Both the position numbers and the translations under genes were made by a program. This document shows positions 15,995-25,853 of a DNA stretch of 64,000 nt, piece after piece (position 1 is the stretch's first letter; each line of letters begins with the position of its first letter). The stretch is from JBJMQS01 sp045802605 (GTDB taxonomy: Bacteria; Planctomycetota; Planctomycetia; Gemmatales; Gemmataceae). The notes under the pieces were generated by a model, which was given only the letters and a program-made list of their open reading frames with translations, ran no database searches and had not been told where the DNA came from. The DNA lies in NCBI GenBank assembly GCA_045802605.1, contig JBJMQS010000019.1, positions 124,001 to 188,000 of the forward strand, in the 5' to 3' direction.

Positions 15995-16252
15995 ATGTCA
16001 AAGAATTGGGTACGAACAGGTACGGTTGCCGCAGTTTTGGCCGTCCCGGCTCTCGCTGTGGCCTTCTTGGGCAGTAGCCTGACCGCTGGCCTGAGCATTC
16101 CGAGCCTGCAACTTGCAGAGACGCGAGACTTCAATCGCGCCGGTCAGACCATTGCGGTCACGACTGAGAAGAAGGATGCCCCCGAACAGGTCGAAATTTA
16201 CCTGGGCGATTGGCAAAACACGGTCCGCACAGCGCCGACGCCCCGGGTCTAA
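15995..16252 (+). CDS. Small exported hypothetical protein
   Basis: An 85-residue protein. The ATG at 15995 follows a GAGGTG ribosome binding site. It starts MSKNWVRTGTVAAVLAVPAL, followed by more hydrophobic residues (AVAFLGSSLTAGL), so it is either signal-anchored or secreted. The rest is polar (TEKKDAPEQVEIYLGDWQNTVR) and ends in a proline/threonine-rich tail. It sits 55 bp before the Wzy/ligase-like gene, so it may be part of that transcription unit. No family was recognised. Confidence 0.6.
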   Translation: MSKNWVRTGTVAAVLAVPALAVAFLGSSLTAGLSIPSLQLAETRDFNRAGQTIAVTTEKKDAPEQVEIYLGDWQNTVRTAPTPRV

Positions 16253-16307
16253 TTCCCAGGCGCTTCGCCGCCGAGTTTAGAACTCGTCTTTTTGAGCTTT
16301 CTCCGGC

Positions 16308-19022
16308 GTGAGCGAATCTCGAAATTCTCTCCCCTCCTCTCGCACCGAAGCCATCAAGTGGCTTCGAAGTGGGATGGAGGGGGTTGTTTTGGTAATGGTC
16401 GTCCTGTCGCCTTGGGCGTATGGGGCGGTCGATCCCGTCTTTGAGTACGGCCTCTACGCCGGCACTGGCCTTCTCGCCATCTTATGGGGCGTCATCTCCG
16501 CATTGCGGGGACGCTTCCATTGGTTCGCCTGTCCCGTCGCTTTGTCCATCGCACTGATCTTCTTGTTGGGCATCGTCCAGCTCGTTCCAATGCCCTCCTG
16601 GCTTGTTTCGGTCGTCTCGCCGGCCACCGCATCGCTCAATCACGAACTTCGGCCGACTCAATCGGAAGTGATATCTCCAGGCGAGGCTCCCGCGGCCTCC
16701 GCATGGGTGCCTACCATTTCCATGTACCCGCATGCGACGCGGCAAGAGCTTTACCGCTGGTTGGCCGTTTTGGTCTGTTTTGCTGCCGTGCGAAATGTTG
16801 TGGCCTCGACCGGCTCGCTGCGGCGGCTGTCTTGGATCACGTTGGCCAACGGCATCTTTCTTTCGGTATTCGCGATGTATCAGTTCTTCGGCTCGGCTGC
16901 GCTTGGCGGCGTGTCGCGGCACGCGGTGTACTCATTCGAGACGAAGGGCGATCCGTTCGGCCCTTTTATCTGCCGCAACCATTTCCCGGATTACATCAAC
17001 TTGTGCATCGGCTTGGGAATTGGTTTGCTTCTGGTCAGCAGCCGCAGTGAAAGCGACAAACGCGCCAGCCGAACTCACAAGGCCCAGGCCTTGGTGGAAC
17101 AGTCCGAACAAGATGAAACCGGCTTTTCGATTCTCTCGTTCCTTCACTCGCCGATGCAACTTTGGTTGAGCGCGGGCATCGCGATCATGGCGGTCGCCGT
17201 CCTATGCAGCATGTCGCGCGGCGGTGTAGCGGCGTTAATTCTTGGCGCAATCGTGGCCGTGGTACTGCGCGGCACGTTGCCTGGCCGGCGACCGACGCGA
17301 TTGGAGTTTTTCGCCCTTCCGATACTCCTTATCGTCGGCTTCGTGGCCTGGTTGGGCATCAATCCACTTCAACGTGTGACTAATGCGCAAACGACCTTTG
17401 TCAGCGACGCACGAATTAAGATCTGGAAGAACCTTTTGCCTCTGACGTACCGTTTTCCGATCTTCGGCAGCGGCTATGGGACATTGCAATACGTGGAGCC
17501 ATTGCATCGCCAGACCGATTACTACGGCTATAACGCGACCGTCGACATCGACCACGCACACAACGACTATCTCGAAGCCATGGTCGAAGGCGGAATCATC
17601 CGCCTCGCATTGACCGTGGCGATTGTCTTTTTTCTGCTCAACTTCGGCCGTAAAGCGATGCGGCGACATGAAACGCGCACGCCCGGTCGTCTGGCCCTCG
17701 GGGCTCTGGTCGGCATCGCCGCGCTTGCTGTACATAGCGTGGTCGATTTTGGCATCACCACGCCAGCCGTCGCATGCATGGCGGCAGTGGTGGCCGCGCA
17801 ACTCGCCACGATGGCACGCTCCGACCCAAGCGAGCCAGCCAGCGAAAATTCCCCGAACATGGTCGCCTTCGATTTGGGTGGCCTCGGCGGGGTTGTGGCA
17901 GCCGTATGCTTGGTGGTCATTGCATTTCTGTTGGCTGGCCAAGGATCAACGATCAGCTTCGTGAACCAGCGGCGTATGGCGGCTTATCAGGCAATGCACT
18001 CGGCCAATCGCACCAATTGGGAGCTGGCGGCCACGCAACTGCAGCGTGCGGTGGAACGCGATCGGTATGACGCCGGCCTTCGCGCGGAATTAGGCCAGAT
18101 TTTTCTCGATGCCGAACGTTTGCTCAATCAAGACCGCCAAAAACGACTCCAGGTGGCCGCGGGGAGCGGAATGGCTGCGACAGCGATTGAGCAACCACTC
18201 AATTCGCTGGGCCCCGCCTCGGCCTGGGACGCCACTACCACGCCATCGCCCGCGGCCCGGCGGACGTATGTGGACGATTTCATCAAGCCCGGCATCCATG
18301 AGATGATCGTCGCGCGCGATCTTTGCCCGCTGTTGGCGCGGTCGCAATCCCGTCTGGCAGCACATGCCTTCGACGCAAAATCGCCGGACGGGTTTACGAT
18401 GGCCAAATCCGATCCGGCTGCGGCCTATTGGGACCGCGCCGTGCGGCTCGCGCCCTATGATGCGGACCTTCTCTATTTCGTCGGCCTGTTGCACTTACAG
18501 TCCAACCGCGCCGAGGAGGCTTGGCCGCTTTGGCGGCGATCCCTCGAGCGCGCTCCCGCACATGTTCAGGAGATTGTGACTAAGGCGATCCCTCGGGTCG
18601 GCGTCGACAAATTACTTCAATCGGTTTTGACCGATGATCCTGGCGTGCTCTTGGAAGGGGCGCGGGCGCTGGCGTCCGATCCGACACAAGCCGATGCCCA
18701 GCGAAAAATGTTGTACCGCGCCAAGGAGATTTTGAACGGGCGCGTGGAATGGGATGGCGAGAGCTTTCATCAACTGGCTGAAGCGCATGCCATGCTCGGG
18801 GAAACCGACCAAGCCCTCTCCGCCTATAAACAGGCGATCGGTTATTCGCCGCAAATCGGCCTCTGGCGGCTTCAATACGCCAAATTGCTTTACACCTTGC
18901 AGACAACTGCTGCCAAACAAGAGGCGCTCGAACAACTCGATGAGGCGCTGCATCTGAGCCCCGGCATGACTCAAGCCTCCGATTTGCGAGAGCGGATCAT
19001 TCAAGAAATGCCTCGGCGGTAG
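16308..19022 (+). CDS. O-antigen polymerase/ligase-like protein with C-terminal TPR region
   Basis: Predicted inner-membrane polymerase or ligase of lipid-linked glycan, the Wzy step of this locus. It starts at GTG. About 12 hydrophobic segments lie in residues 1-560. The Wzy_C signature RIKIWKNLLPLTYRFPIFGSGYGT, followed by AHNDYLEAMVEGGIIRLAL near residues 415-435, is typical of the superfamily. From about residue 560 the protein is soluble, with TPR-like repeats (WELAATQLQRAVERDRYDAG, LYFVGLLHLQSNRAEEAWPLW, LGETDQALSAYKQAIGYSP). At 904 residues it is about twice a minimal Wzy because of this tail. Whether it polymerises or ligates cannot be decided from sequence. Confidence 0.85.
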   Translation: MSESRNSLPSSRTEAIKWLRSGMEGVVLVMVVLSPWAYGAVDPVFEYGLYAGTGLLAILWGVISALRGRFHWFACPVALSIALIFLLGIVQLVPMPSWLVSVVSPATASLNHELRPTQSEVISPGEAPAASAWVPTISMYPHATRQELYRWLAVLVCFAAVRNVVASTGSLRRLSWITLANGIFLSVFAMYQFFGSAALGGVSRHAVYSFETKGDPFGPFICRNHFPDYINLCIGLGIGLLLVSSRSESDKRASRTHKAQALVEQSEQDETGFSILSFLHSPMQLWLSAGIAIMAVAVLCSMSRGGVAALILGAIVAVVLRGTLPGRRPTRLEFFALPILLIVGFVAWLGINPLQRVTNAQTTFVSDARIKIWKNLLPLTYRFPIFGSGYGTLQYVEPLHRQTDYYGYNATVDIDHAHNDYLEAMVEGGIIRLALTVAIVFFLLNFGRKAMRRHETRTPGRLALGALVGIAALAVHSVVDFGITTPAVACMAAVVAAQLATMARSDPSEPASENSPNMVAFDLGGLGGVVAAVCLVVIAFLLAGQGSTISFVNQRRMAAYQAMHSANRTNWELAATQLQRAVERDRYDAGLRAELGQIFLDAERLLNQDRQKRLQVAAGSGMAATAIEQPLNSLGPASAWDATTTPSPAARRTYVDDFIKPGIHEMIVARDLCPLLARSQSRLAAHAFDAKSPDGFTMAKSDPAAAYWDRAVRLAPYDADLLYFVGLLHLQSNRAEEAWPLWRRSLERAPAHVQEIVTKAIPRVGVDKLLQSVLTDDPGVLLEGARALASDPTQADAQRKMLYRAKEILNGRVEWDGESFHQLAEAHAMLGETDQALSAYKQAIGYSPQIGLWRLQYAKLLYTLQTTAAKQEALEQLDEALHLSPGMTQASDLRERIIQEMPRR

Positions 19023-19133
19023 GTGATCCACGACACGGGGGCTAATTAGTTCTCCGCATCGGCCGGTCTGCGGTCCAAAGGACCGCGATACCTTAGCCCA
19101 GGCCGCGAGGCCTGGGTTCTTGAATTGGTTTGC

Positions 19134-19197
19134 ATTGGCGGTCTGAAGGACCGCGATAAGTCTCGCAAGAATCTATCGCGGTCCTTCAGACCGCAAT
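19134..19197. repeat. Palindromic repeat downstream of Wzy-like gene
   Basis: A perfect 21-bp stem (19138-19158 with 19174-19194, core gcggtctgaaggaccgcgata) and a 15-nt loop. A partial relative of the same word (ggtctgcggtccaaaggaccgcgatacc) lies at about 19060-19091. The region between the Wzy-like gene and the surface-protein gene holds only this and the terminator at 19221. Confidence 0.8.
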
Positions 19198-19220
19198 CAA
19201 ATGCATTTGCCTGATGAAAG

Positions 19221-19259
19221 CGAAGAAGGATCTGCTGTAGCACAGCAGATCCTTCTTCG
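19221..19259. terminator. Bidirectional stem-loop terminator
   Basis: A perfect 18-bp stem (cgaagaaggatctgctgt) with a 3-nt loop lies between the convergent Wzy-like and surface-protein genes. Confidence 0.75.
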
Positions 19260-19289
19260 AATCCAAAATTGACGTGAGACCGTTGACGC

Positions 19290-22200
19290 TTACGCCCCGC
19301 CGACGAAGACACCGCCGAGGAACGTGGGGTCAAAGACCTGGGTTTCGCGTGCCAGACCAAGGTTGGCGCCGCTGAATAGGCGGACGTTGCTTCGTTGACC
19401 CGATCCGGGACCTACGTAGAGGTCCGCCACGCCATCGCCGGTAACGTCCGCTACGGCCCCTACTCGCACTCCGCTTGTCCAAATTGAATTGGTGCCGATG
19501 CCGCCGGATGAGGCCGGGTAGGCAAAGAACTCGCGGAAGAGGAAGCCGGTAGCGCCATCGAAGAAGCGCACGTGCGGTCCGCCGCCTTCGCCGGCTCCGG
19601 TGACGATATCGGCGTTTCCATCGCCATTGAAGTCGCCCGCAGTGACGTAGATTCCGCCGGTGAACTTGGGATCGTACGCAAAGAAGCCGGCCAGTAAGGA
19701 GCGATCGACGCCGCTGAACACTTCCACGTGCGGTCCGCCGCCCTTACCCGCCCCGGTGATGATGTCGGCCGTGCCGTCGCCATTCACATCGCCGGCCGCC
19801 ACGCGGACACCACCAGAGAATCTGGAGTCATAGGCAAAGAACTCGCCGACTGGTCCTGCCATAAGTGATCGTGTGGCACCGTCGAAGACGCGCACGTGTG
19901 GCCCGCCGCCCGCGCCCGCTCCGGTGATGATGTCGGCCTGCCCGTCGCCATTCACGTCACCGACTGCAACATACACACCGCCCGAAAATCCCGCGTCGTA
20001 GGCGAAGAACTCCCAAAGCACAACGCCATTGGTTCCGTCGAATACGCGGATGTGCGGCCCGCCGCCGGCCCCAGGTGCCGTCACGATGTCTTGCGTGCCG
20101 TCGCCGTTGAAGTCGCCGACCGCCACGCGGACCCCGCCACGGAAACCTTGGTTGTATGCGAAAATGCTCGAGCGGAGCGAGCCGCTCAACGGGTTATAAA
20201 TCTTGACGACCGGCATGGTACCGGCGTCCGCCCCGATCGCCACGATTTGCCGCCCCACGATGAGCGTGCTGGAAGCAGTGGCTGAGTTGTTGCTGGTATC
20301 CGGATCGTTGACCGTGTCGGGCGGCGTGATGAAAGCAGTGTCGACGATAGGCCCACCCGTGGCGTCCGCGTTGATCGAAGCGGTGACAGTGTAAACCACC
20401 GTCGCGCCGGGCCGCAGGGTGAGAAATTGATCAATGTTGCCGGTGCCGAAACCTGAGTTGCCGCTCGCGCCGCCGCTGGCTTGAGAATCCCAGGTTATGG
20501 ACGAAAACACGGTCGGGAAAAAGTCTTGCAGTCGCAAGTTGCCCACGGTGCTAGGACCGTTATTGCCGACGGTGATCGTGTAGATGACCGACCCACCGGC
20601 CGTTGGATTCCCCGACAGCACATTCGTCACGAATCCATCGGCAACCGGAGTGAGAATGTCGGTGTCGGTCGATGAGTTGTCGCCCGGGACCGGATCGGCA
20701 AAGCCGCCCGGCGGATCGATGAATGCGGTGTTAATCAGCTTGCCGGTGGCCGAGGGATCGATCGTTCCCGTCAACGTATAAGTGATTGTCCCATTAACCG
20801 GGATATTCACAGTTTCTAAGATCGTGCCCGAGCCCGATGGATTGCCCGTCGAGCCGCCCGTGAACGAGGCCGTCCATTTCACGTTGGTCAGTTGTGCTAC
20901 GACGGCGTCATGAACCACGGCCCCATTGGCATCTTGAGGTCCATTATTCGTCACGGTGATGAAGTAGGTGATCTTGTCGCCGGGCACCTGCGAGTTGACG
21001 TTGTCCGTCTTAACGATGCTCAAATCGACCTGGGAGCCTTCGAGTGCTCCAATGTCGATAGCGCTGCCGATCTTTCGGGGGAAGCCCGCACCGCGCTGAT
21101 CAAAGTCAGGGGGAGGCAGGAAATTTGGATCGCCGGCATCGAGAGCGGGGCTGCCAGGCAGAAGCGAACGCGTCAGCGTCGTGCCGCCAAAGTTGCCCAA
21201 GTCGCTCAAGAGCGGATCGAGCGGGGCGGCCTGCGTGCCTGTTTTGTTGCCCGTGGTCGAGCCTGTGATGGTGGCCCCATCCGTCGCGCCGATGATGTTG
21301 TAACCCAACGAATTCACGTGGCCAAAGATATCGGGCCCCAAAGCGAGGCTGGCACTGCCTTCGATGGTATTTTGCGCTACGATAGAGCCACCCAAATTCA
21401 GCGTGGCGTTTGCGTTCACGAAGATGCCGCCACCTTCGCCGGGGTTCCCAAAAATCACGTTGCGAGTGATGGTGCTGTGCGTGACAGTGCCGTTGATCGA
21501 ACCATTGGACATGGTGATGGCGGCACCATTGCCGGCCCGATTGCGGTCGAACGTCGCATTATCCACGACAAAGTTGCCGCCAATGAATAATCCGCCGCCT
21601 CCAGATGCCGGGTCTGTCGCCGTGTTTCCGGTCAAGGACGAATTGGTGATGGTCACGTCGCCGGTGGTGTAAATGCCGCCACCGCCGACGACGGCGGAAT
21701 TGTCGGCGATTTGGGTTTGATCCATCGTGAGGTTGCCGGAGATAAAGATCCCGCCGCCGCCCGAGAGCCCCGTAGGGGCGGTGTTGCCCCGAATGGTGGA
21801 TTTGGAGATATCGAGATTTGCCCCTTGAATCCACAGCCCCCCACCGAAATATTGTGACGAATTGTTGTGGACATTTATGCCTGTGAACTTAAGCGTCACG
21901 GTGCCCTGGACCGCAACACCGCCGCCGATGCCTGAGGTGCCTCCGGTCACAGAGTTGTTATCAATTTCGCAGTTCACCAACGTCAGCTCAACATTAGTGC
22001 TCGAGACAGAGGCCAATGCTCCCGCGTTGTTCCCTTGATTGTTTGTCAGTCGAACATTCGTCAGAGTGGCGCTCGTGCCTCCCAGAAACACAGCTCCGCC
22101 GCTGGTCGTGCTAACTCCATTCATCATGGTCAAATCGTTGATGAAGAGCACCGGCGGCGTGGTCGAACTATCAGCCGTGATGAACCGCACGAAAACAGTT

Positions 22201-22538
22201 CCCGTGCGATTGAAAGTCGAATGGTTACCGTTAATCGTCAGCGTGTTAGCGGAATCAGCCGTGTCAGGCGTAATGACGGGTAATGCCGAACCGGTGACTG
22301 CTGCATCCGTGAAGTTGTAGACTCCGTTCGTAGCCAGGTCGATGACGTCTGGCTCGTTATTGCTGTTGCTTGCGGTGATCGCGTTTCGCAAAGCGGCGAT
22401 GTCGCCGTTAGGGATCGTGAACGTCGCGGGCACGACCCGGTCTTCGAAAGTGTCCAGCCGTAGTCGCGCCCGTGCAAACAGTGCGGCCTCCGGTCGCGCG
22501 GAACGCTTGGCTCCGCGACCAAAGCGGAATAACGCCAT
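19290..22538 (-). CDS. Large surface protein: beta-helix, DUF11 and FG-GAP repeats
   Basis: A 1,082-residue predicted extracellular protein. The N-terminus has no classical signal peptide but carries an arginine-rich stretch and the motif RLRLDTFEDRVVPA at residues 26-39. Residues 45-500 form a right-handed beta-helix of polymorphic-outer-membrane-protein type, with repeats such as GGGIFISGN, GGGLFIGGN and GGGIYTTGD, ending in IDIGALEG. Two DUF11-type adhesive modules follow (VTNNGPQDANG; VGNNGPSTVGN). The C-terminal 300 residues hold five FG-GAP-like repeats with DFNGDG/DVNGDG calcium-binding loops and GAGxGGGPHV. It is monocistronic. Attachment or display is likely; the ligand is unknown. 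Confidence 0.88.
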   Translation of the reverse strand: MALFRFGRGAKRSARPEAALFARARLRLDTFEDRVVPATFTIPNGDIAALRNAITASNSNNEPDVIDLATNGVYNFTDAAVTGSALPVITPDTADSANTLTINGNHSTFNRTGTVFVRFITADSSTTPPVLFINDLTMMNGVSTTSGGAVFLGGTSATLTNVRLTNNQGNNAGALASVSSTNVELTLVNCEIDNNSVTGGTSGIGGGVAVQGTVTLKFTGINVHNNSSQYFGGGLWIQGANLDISKSTIRGNTAPTGLSGGGGIFISGNLTMDQTQIADNSAVVGGGGIYTTGDVTITNSSLTGNTATDPASGGGGLFIGGNFVVDNATFDRNRAGNGAAITMSNGSINGTVTHSTITRNVIFGNPGEGGGIFVNANATLNLGGSIVAQNTIEGSASLALGPDIFGHVNSLGYNIIGATDGATITGSTTGNKTGTQAAPLDPLLSDLGNFGGTTLTRSLLPGSPALDAGDPNFLPPPDFDQRGAGFPRKIGSAIDIGALEGSQVDLSIVKTDNVNSQVPGDKITYFITVTNNGPQDANGAVVHDAVVAQLTNVKWTASFTGGSTGNPSGSGTILETVNIPVNGTITYTLTGTIDPSATGKLINTAFIDPPGGFADPVPGDNSSTDTDILTPVADGFVTNVLSGNPTAGGSVIYTITVGNNGPSTVGNLRLQDFFPTVFSSITWDSQASGGASGNSGFGTGNIDQFLTLRPGATVVYTVTASINADATGGPIVDTAFITPPDTVNDPDTSNNSATASSTLIVGRQIVAIGADAGTMPVVKIYNPLSGSLRSSIFAYNQGFRGGVRVAVGDFNGDGTQDIVTAPGAGGGPHIRVFDGTNGVVLWEFFAYDAGFSGGVYVAVGDVNGDGQADIITGAGAGGGPHVRVFDGATRSLMAGPVGEFFAYDSRFSGGVRVAAGDVNGDGTADIITGAGKGGGPHVEVFSGVDRSLLAGFFAYDPKFTGGIYVTAGDFNGDGNADIVTGAGEGGGPHVRFFDGATGFLFREFFAYPASSGGIGTNSIWTSGVRVGAVADVTGDGVADLYVGPGSGQRSNVRLFSGANLGLARETQVFDPTFLGGVFVGGA

Positions 22539-22990
22539 CGGTATGACTCCCCAAACGATGAATGAAGGGCGGCGAGCTCGATATATGCAGATACATTGAA
22601 TGTACCGGAACGGCGCAAGTCAGTCAAAACTGGGAACCTACGGCGGCCTAATCATCCGCCCGGAGAAGCCCCAGCATACCTATCCCGCGGATCGATCCGG
22701 TCAGAAAAACCCCGCCTGGACTAACGAAAAACCCGCTCACCCTGCGAACGAACACCATCCGCTGAACGAAAAAGGTTAAAGTCCGGCCAACTTGCGCGGA
22801 CATTTGGCCAAAAGGGGGCCGGGAATGTAACAAGCGGCTTGGGCCAGATGATGCGGGTGCGTCTTGAACCGAATCCGATGCCGTAAAGCTGGTTTTAAAT
22901 AAGCACGTAGCATAAGAGCGTCATTCGCTGACATTTGTCGCGCGAATCGTATGCGTGACCTTTGGTTCTCACTCTCACCGAGCCAGACTT
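22539..22990. other. 452-bp divergent intergenic region
   Basis: Lies between the divergent surface-protein and STAS genes, so it must hold both promoters. No convincing -35/-10 pair or coding frame was seen. A GC-rich left half grades into a more AT-rich stretch near 22890-22935 (ttttaaataagcacgtagcataa), the likely promoter area for the STAS gene. Confidence 0.4.
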
Positions 22991-23341
22991 ATGTTCAACT
23001 TCCGCTACGAGAAAGTCGGTCAGAGCAAGGACATCGTGGCGGTAGTACTCACGGGTACCTTTGACGAAAACAATTGCAACTACTTGCTCGAATGCGTTGA
23101 GGACGAGATTCTCGAAGGCCGCATGAAATTAATCCTCGACTGCGGACAACTCGAATTCATTTCAAGCCTCGGACTCGGCACACTCGTCCGCGTCCATTCC
23201 CGGATGAAAAAACTCGGCGGCGACGTGAAGCTCGCGGCGGTCCACGGCGCCGTGGCCCAGGTGCTCGGCGTTGTCGGCCTGAATCGGATCTTTCAAATCT
23301 TTCCCACCGTTGATGCCGCGATCGCGGCGCATGGCGGATAG
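22991..23341 (+). CDS. STAS-domain anti-sigma factor antagonist-like protein
   Basis: A 116-residue stand-alone STAS domain of the SpoIIAA/RsbV type. The ATG at 22991 (MFNFRYEKVGQSKDIVAVVLTGTFDENN) is preferred to an upstream start. The conserved segment LILDCGQLEFISSLGLGTLVRVHSRMKKLGGDVKLA carries the serine pair at the usual phosphorylation position, followed by LGVVGLNRIFQIFPTVDAAIA. Proteins of this type switch anti-sigma kinases or scaffold other signalling proteins. The gene is convergent with an anti-sigma-like gene 53 bp away; no RsbW-type kinase is present in the window. Confidence 0.88.
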   Translation: MFNFRYEKVGQSKDIVAVVLTGTFDENNCNYLLECVEDEILEGRMKLILDCGQLEFISSLGLGTLVRVHSRMKKLGGDVKLAAVHGAVAQVLGVVGLNRIFQIFPTVDAAIAAHGG

Positions 23342-23394
23342 TCCATCTCCCGGTGACGGGGTGAATTGTCCCGCCGAGCACCATCTCGCTTGCA

Positions 23395-23805
23395 CTAACG
23401 TTTTTGCAACAACCCTGCGCTCGATTGGTAATAACGCCGGCGGCGTTCGTGGGCCTGCGGTTGCGAGGCCGGCGCCTGCTCGCGAAGGTCAGCGAGATTG
23501 GCCTGGCAAAAGGGACACTGCACGACGGTCAAATGGAAAGACAAATAATCCTGTAACTCCGGCTCCAACACTTCAAGCAAATAGCTTCCGAGTTGTTCGC
23601 GCGTCGGGCAGGTGAGCCGTTCGCGCCGCCAGATGGCACCGAGCGAATGCTCGCCGCGATCGCGCTGAGTCATCAGTTCTTTCAATCGAGAGCGCAGCGG
23701 TTCCGACGTGCGAAGATATTGCTCCAGCTTCGCGGTCTCCGCGTCCGAGAGCGCATCATCGAGATAGGCCACCAGATGCTCGCGACTGATCTCTGCCATG
23801 CTCAT
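23395..23805 (-). CDS. Putative anti-sigma-factor-like protein with zinc-finger-type cysteines
   Basis: A 136-residue soluble protein. The N-terminus HLVAYLDDALSDAETAKLEQYLRTSEPLRSRLKEL resembles the helical opening of zinc-finger anti-sigma (zf-HC2-like) proteins. A second unit begins CPTREQLGSYLLEVLEPELQDYLSFHL, followed by VVQCPFCQANLADL, giving His and Cys-x2-Cys ligands spaced roughly as in a ZAS motif. No membrane segment is present, so it would be a cytosolic adaptor rather than a membrane anti-sigma. It lies 9 bp upstream of the transporter gene and may be co-transcribed with it. The function is inferred only. Confidence 0.55.
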   Translation of the reverse strand: MSMAEISREHLVAYLDDALSDAETAKLEQYLRTSEPLRSRLKELMTQRDRGEHSLGAIWRRERLTCPTREQLGSYLLEVLEPELQDYLSFHLTVVQCPFCQANLADLREQAPASQPQAHERRRRYYQSSAGLLQKR

Positions 23806-23814
23806 GATCTTATT

Positions 23815-25800
23815 CTAATGCGCGCCGAATTCCTCCGGTGCCACGGCGGCCTCCCGGATAGCGGTAGATATCGCATTTGTATCGGGTCGAGCCGGCAAAG
23901 CAGGTCCAAAGGCCACCAGCACATCGCGCGTGGAAGGCTTGGCATCACCGGTTGGTGGTCCAACATACACGGGGATTACTGGACCAACGGTGTGGAGCTG
24001 ACCAATAATATCGAGTGCCTCTTCCGCCACCCCCACAACCTGCCCGCGGCCCAGTTGCTCTTTGGCGATCCGAATCAATTCCTCGCGATTCGCTGTCGCC
24101 ATGTCGGCCAACGGCCCTACGAAAAAAATCAGCCGATCGGTTGCCGAACGCAATTGCCGGCAGCTCGTCACGGTGCGGCAGTTGGTGGCGAGAATCGTCT
24201 CGCCCGTCAAGGGAACGAAGTGGGTATTAATGGTCCGCAGACGCGGGCCGGCCAATGTTTGGAATGCAAAAATGGCGCGTTTATGCAAATCCGGCATGAT
24301 AAAGAACAACACCACGAGAATAAATCCCGTAATGCCGGCCGCGCCGAGAAAAAGAAATCGCGGCAGGCCGGAGTTGTCGTGAGTGGGAACCCGCGCCTCC
24401 CCATCGGGCCGAAGATAATACCACTCGACGCCCTTGTATTGCACCTGGTCAATGTGTAACTCGATCAATTCATCGCGGTGCACCGGAAGTATTGATGGGT
24501 GCGCGCGAATTTCTTTTTTTCCAGTCACGGGCTTCAATCCGCCGGGACCTTCAAAATCAACCAAACGGCCTTCTTCAAATCTTGGATGCACTTTCACGAG
24601 CGGTCCATCGACAAACGGCACTAGAGGAGCATATCCCAGGCTCTGAAATGATGACACTAAAGCAAAAAACAAGATCGATGCTACCATGGCGCCGATGACG
24701 TTGATGAAGTTGCTTGTCGCCACCATGTCGCCTTTGCTCAATTTCGGCGCGCGGTGTTGCAAAAGGGTGTAAAGCGGCACGAGGTAGAAGCCGGCGCAAA
24801 ATCCAATCAAGATCACTCCAACGATCAGGCCTGGAAGCCAACCCAAGCTAGCCGTCGCGAACAGTGCGACGAGCACCATCCCGATCCCGCCTATAGGAAC
24901 TAGACCCAACTCGATCTTGCGACCGGAGAGCCAGCCTGCCAATGGCGACCCGATACCAATACCCAGCGCGGTGAATCCCACCACAATGCTGGTCTTAAAC
25001 TCGTTCCAGCGCGGACTCTGCGATTCACCGAGCATGTACACGCTGCCGCGCATGTAGACAACGACGAACGTGAAGAAAGCGATACCTACCGCCGCTAACG
25101 CCAGTGGCCGAGCGCTGAGCAGCGTTTTCAGACTCTGTGCCAAGGGCCCATACAAATAAGGCGGAAACTGCCGCTGCGGATTAGCCGCCGGCATTTTCTC
25201 AATGAGCAAGCTCGACAATGCGCCGATCACCGCCAGCGTCAGGAAAATGACGCCGATCCAAGTCTCATGTCCTCGGAGCACAAACGACAACAAGCCACCA
25301 CACACGGTGCCTAAAATGACCGCCAAGAAAGATAAAGATTCCAAGGCCCCGTTGCCGCGTGAGAGAATCTGGGGCTCCAGTATCTCAGGCATCGCGCCGT
25401 ACTTTGCCGGCACGAAAAACGTGGAGTGCATGCCCATCAAGAAGACGCACGCCAAAACCAAAATGGGTCCAATTTTCCCATGTCCGTGACTACCGAGCGC
25501 GAACCCGATCAGAGCTACCGAACAAATTCCGATCTCGGCAAACTTCCAGAACACGAGTGAATCGCGCTTGCTGTAGCGGTCCGCGAGATAGCCGGCGAGC
25601 GTGACGAAGATGGCCCACGGCGCGTAAAAGAGAATTGGCATCAACGAGATGGCCTGGGCCTCGTTCAACAAATGCTTGTGAAACGCGAAGAACATCGCCG
25701 AGGCGTGAATCGCTTGATCGTTGAACGCCGCCAGGAACTGCGCAATCAACAGACCCGTGAACGTACGCGACCGCAAGTTATTCGACGGACGAAACTCCAT
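23815..25800 (-). CDS. MFS transporter (LplT-like) with degenerate acyltransferase tail
   Basis: A 661-residue inner-membrane protein from the ATG at 25800 (MEFRPSNNLRSRTFTGLLIAQFLAAFNDQAIHASAM). Residues 1-400 form a 12-helix MFS domain. The QFLAAFNDQ motif and GMHSTFFVPAKYGAMPEIL are characteristic of lysophospholipid transporters (LplT). A soluble insert of about 100 residues and one more helix follow (FLFLGAAGITGFILVVLFFIM). The last 170 residues keep the outline of a PlsC acyltransferase (VGPVIPVYVG, RDVLVAFGPALP), but the catalytic HxxxxD is replaced by the NCRTVTS region. The family may import lysophospholipid; the tail is probably not catalytic. Confidence 0.78.
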   Translation of the reverse strand: MEFRPSNNLRSRTFTGLLIAQFLAAFNDQAIHASAMFFAFHKHLLNEAQAISLMPILFYAPWAIFVTLAGYLADRYSKRDSLVFWKFAEIGICSVALIGFALGSHGHGKIGPILVLACVFLMGMHSTFFVPAKYGAMPEILEPQILSRGNGALESLSFLAVILGTVCGGLLSFVLRGHETWIGVIFLTLAVIGALSSLLIEKMPAANPQRQFPPYLYGPLAQSLKTLLSARPLALAAVGIAFFTFVVVYMRGSVYMLGESQSPRWNEFKTSIVVGFTALGIGIGSPLAGWLSGRKIELGLVPIGGIGMVLVALFATASLGWLPGLIVGVILIGFCAGFYLVPLYTLLQHRAPKLSKGDMVATSNFINVIGAMVASILFFALVSSFQSLGYAPLVPFVDGPLVKVHPRFEEGRLVDFEGPGGLKPVTGKKEIRAHPSILPVHRDELIELHIDQVQYKGVEWYYLRPDGEARVPTHDNSGLPRFLFLGAAGITGFILVVLFFIMPDLHKRAIFAFQTLAGPRLRTINTHFVPLTGETILATNCRTVTSCRQLRSATDRLIFFVGPLADMATANREELIRIAKEQLGRGQVVGVAEEALDIIGQLHTVGPVIPVYVGPPTGDAKPSTRDVLVAFGPALPARPDTNAISTAIREAAVAPEEFGAH

Positions 25801-25853
25801 GGTCAATCCCTGGGGCTCAGGCTGGTTAGGTATGTTACAGCGCAAAGGGGAGA

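Noticed and set aside
17235..17942. 235-aa minus-strand frame opposite the Wzy-like gene
   Set aside because: Antisense to membrane helices and the Wzy_C motif; no independent support.
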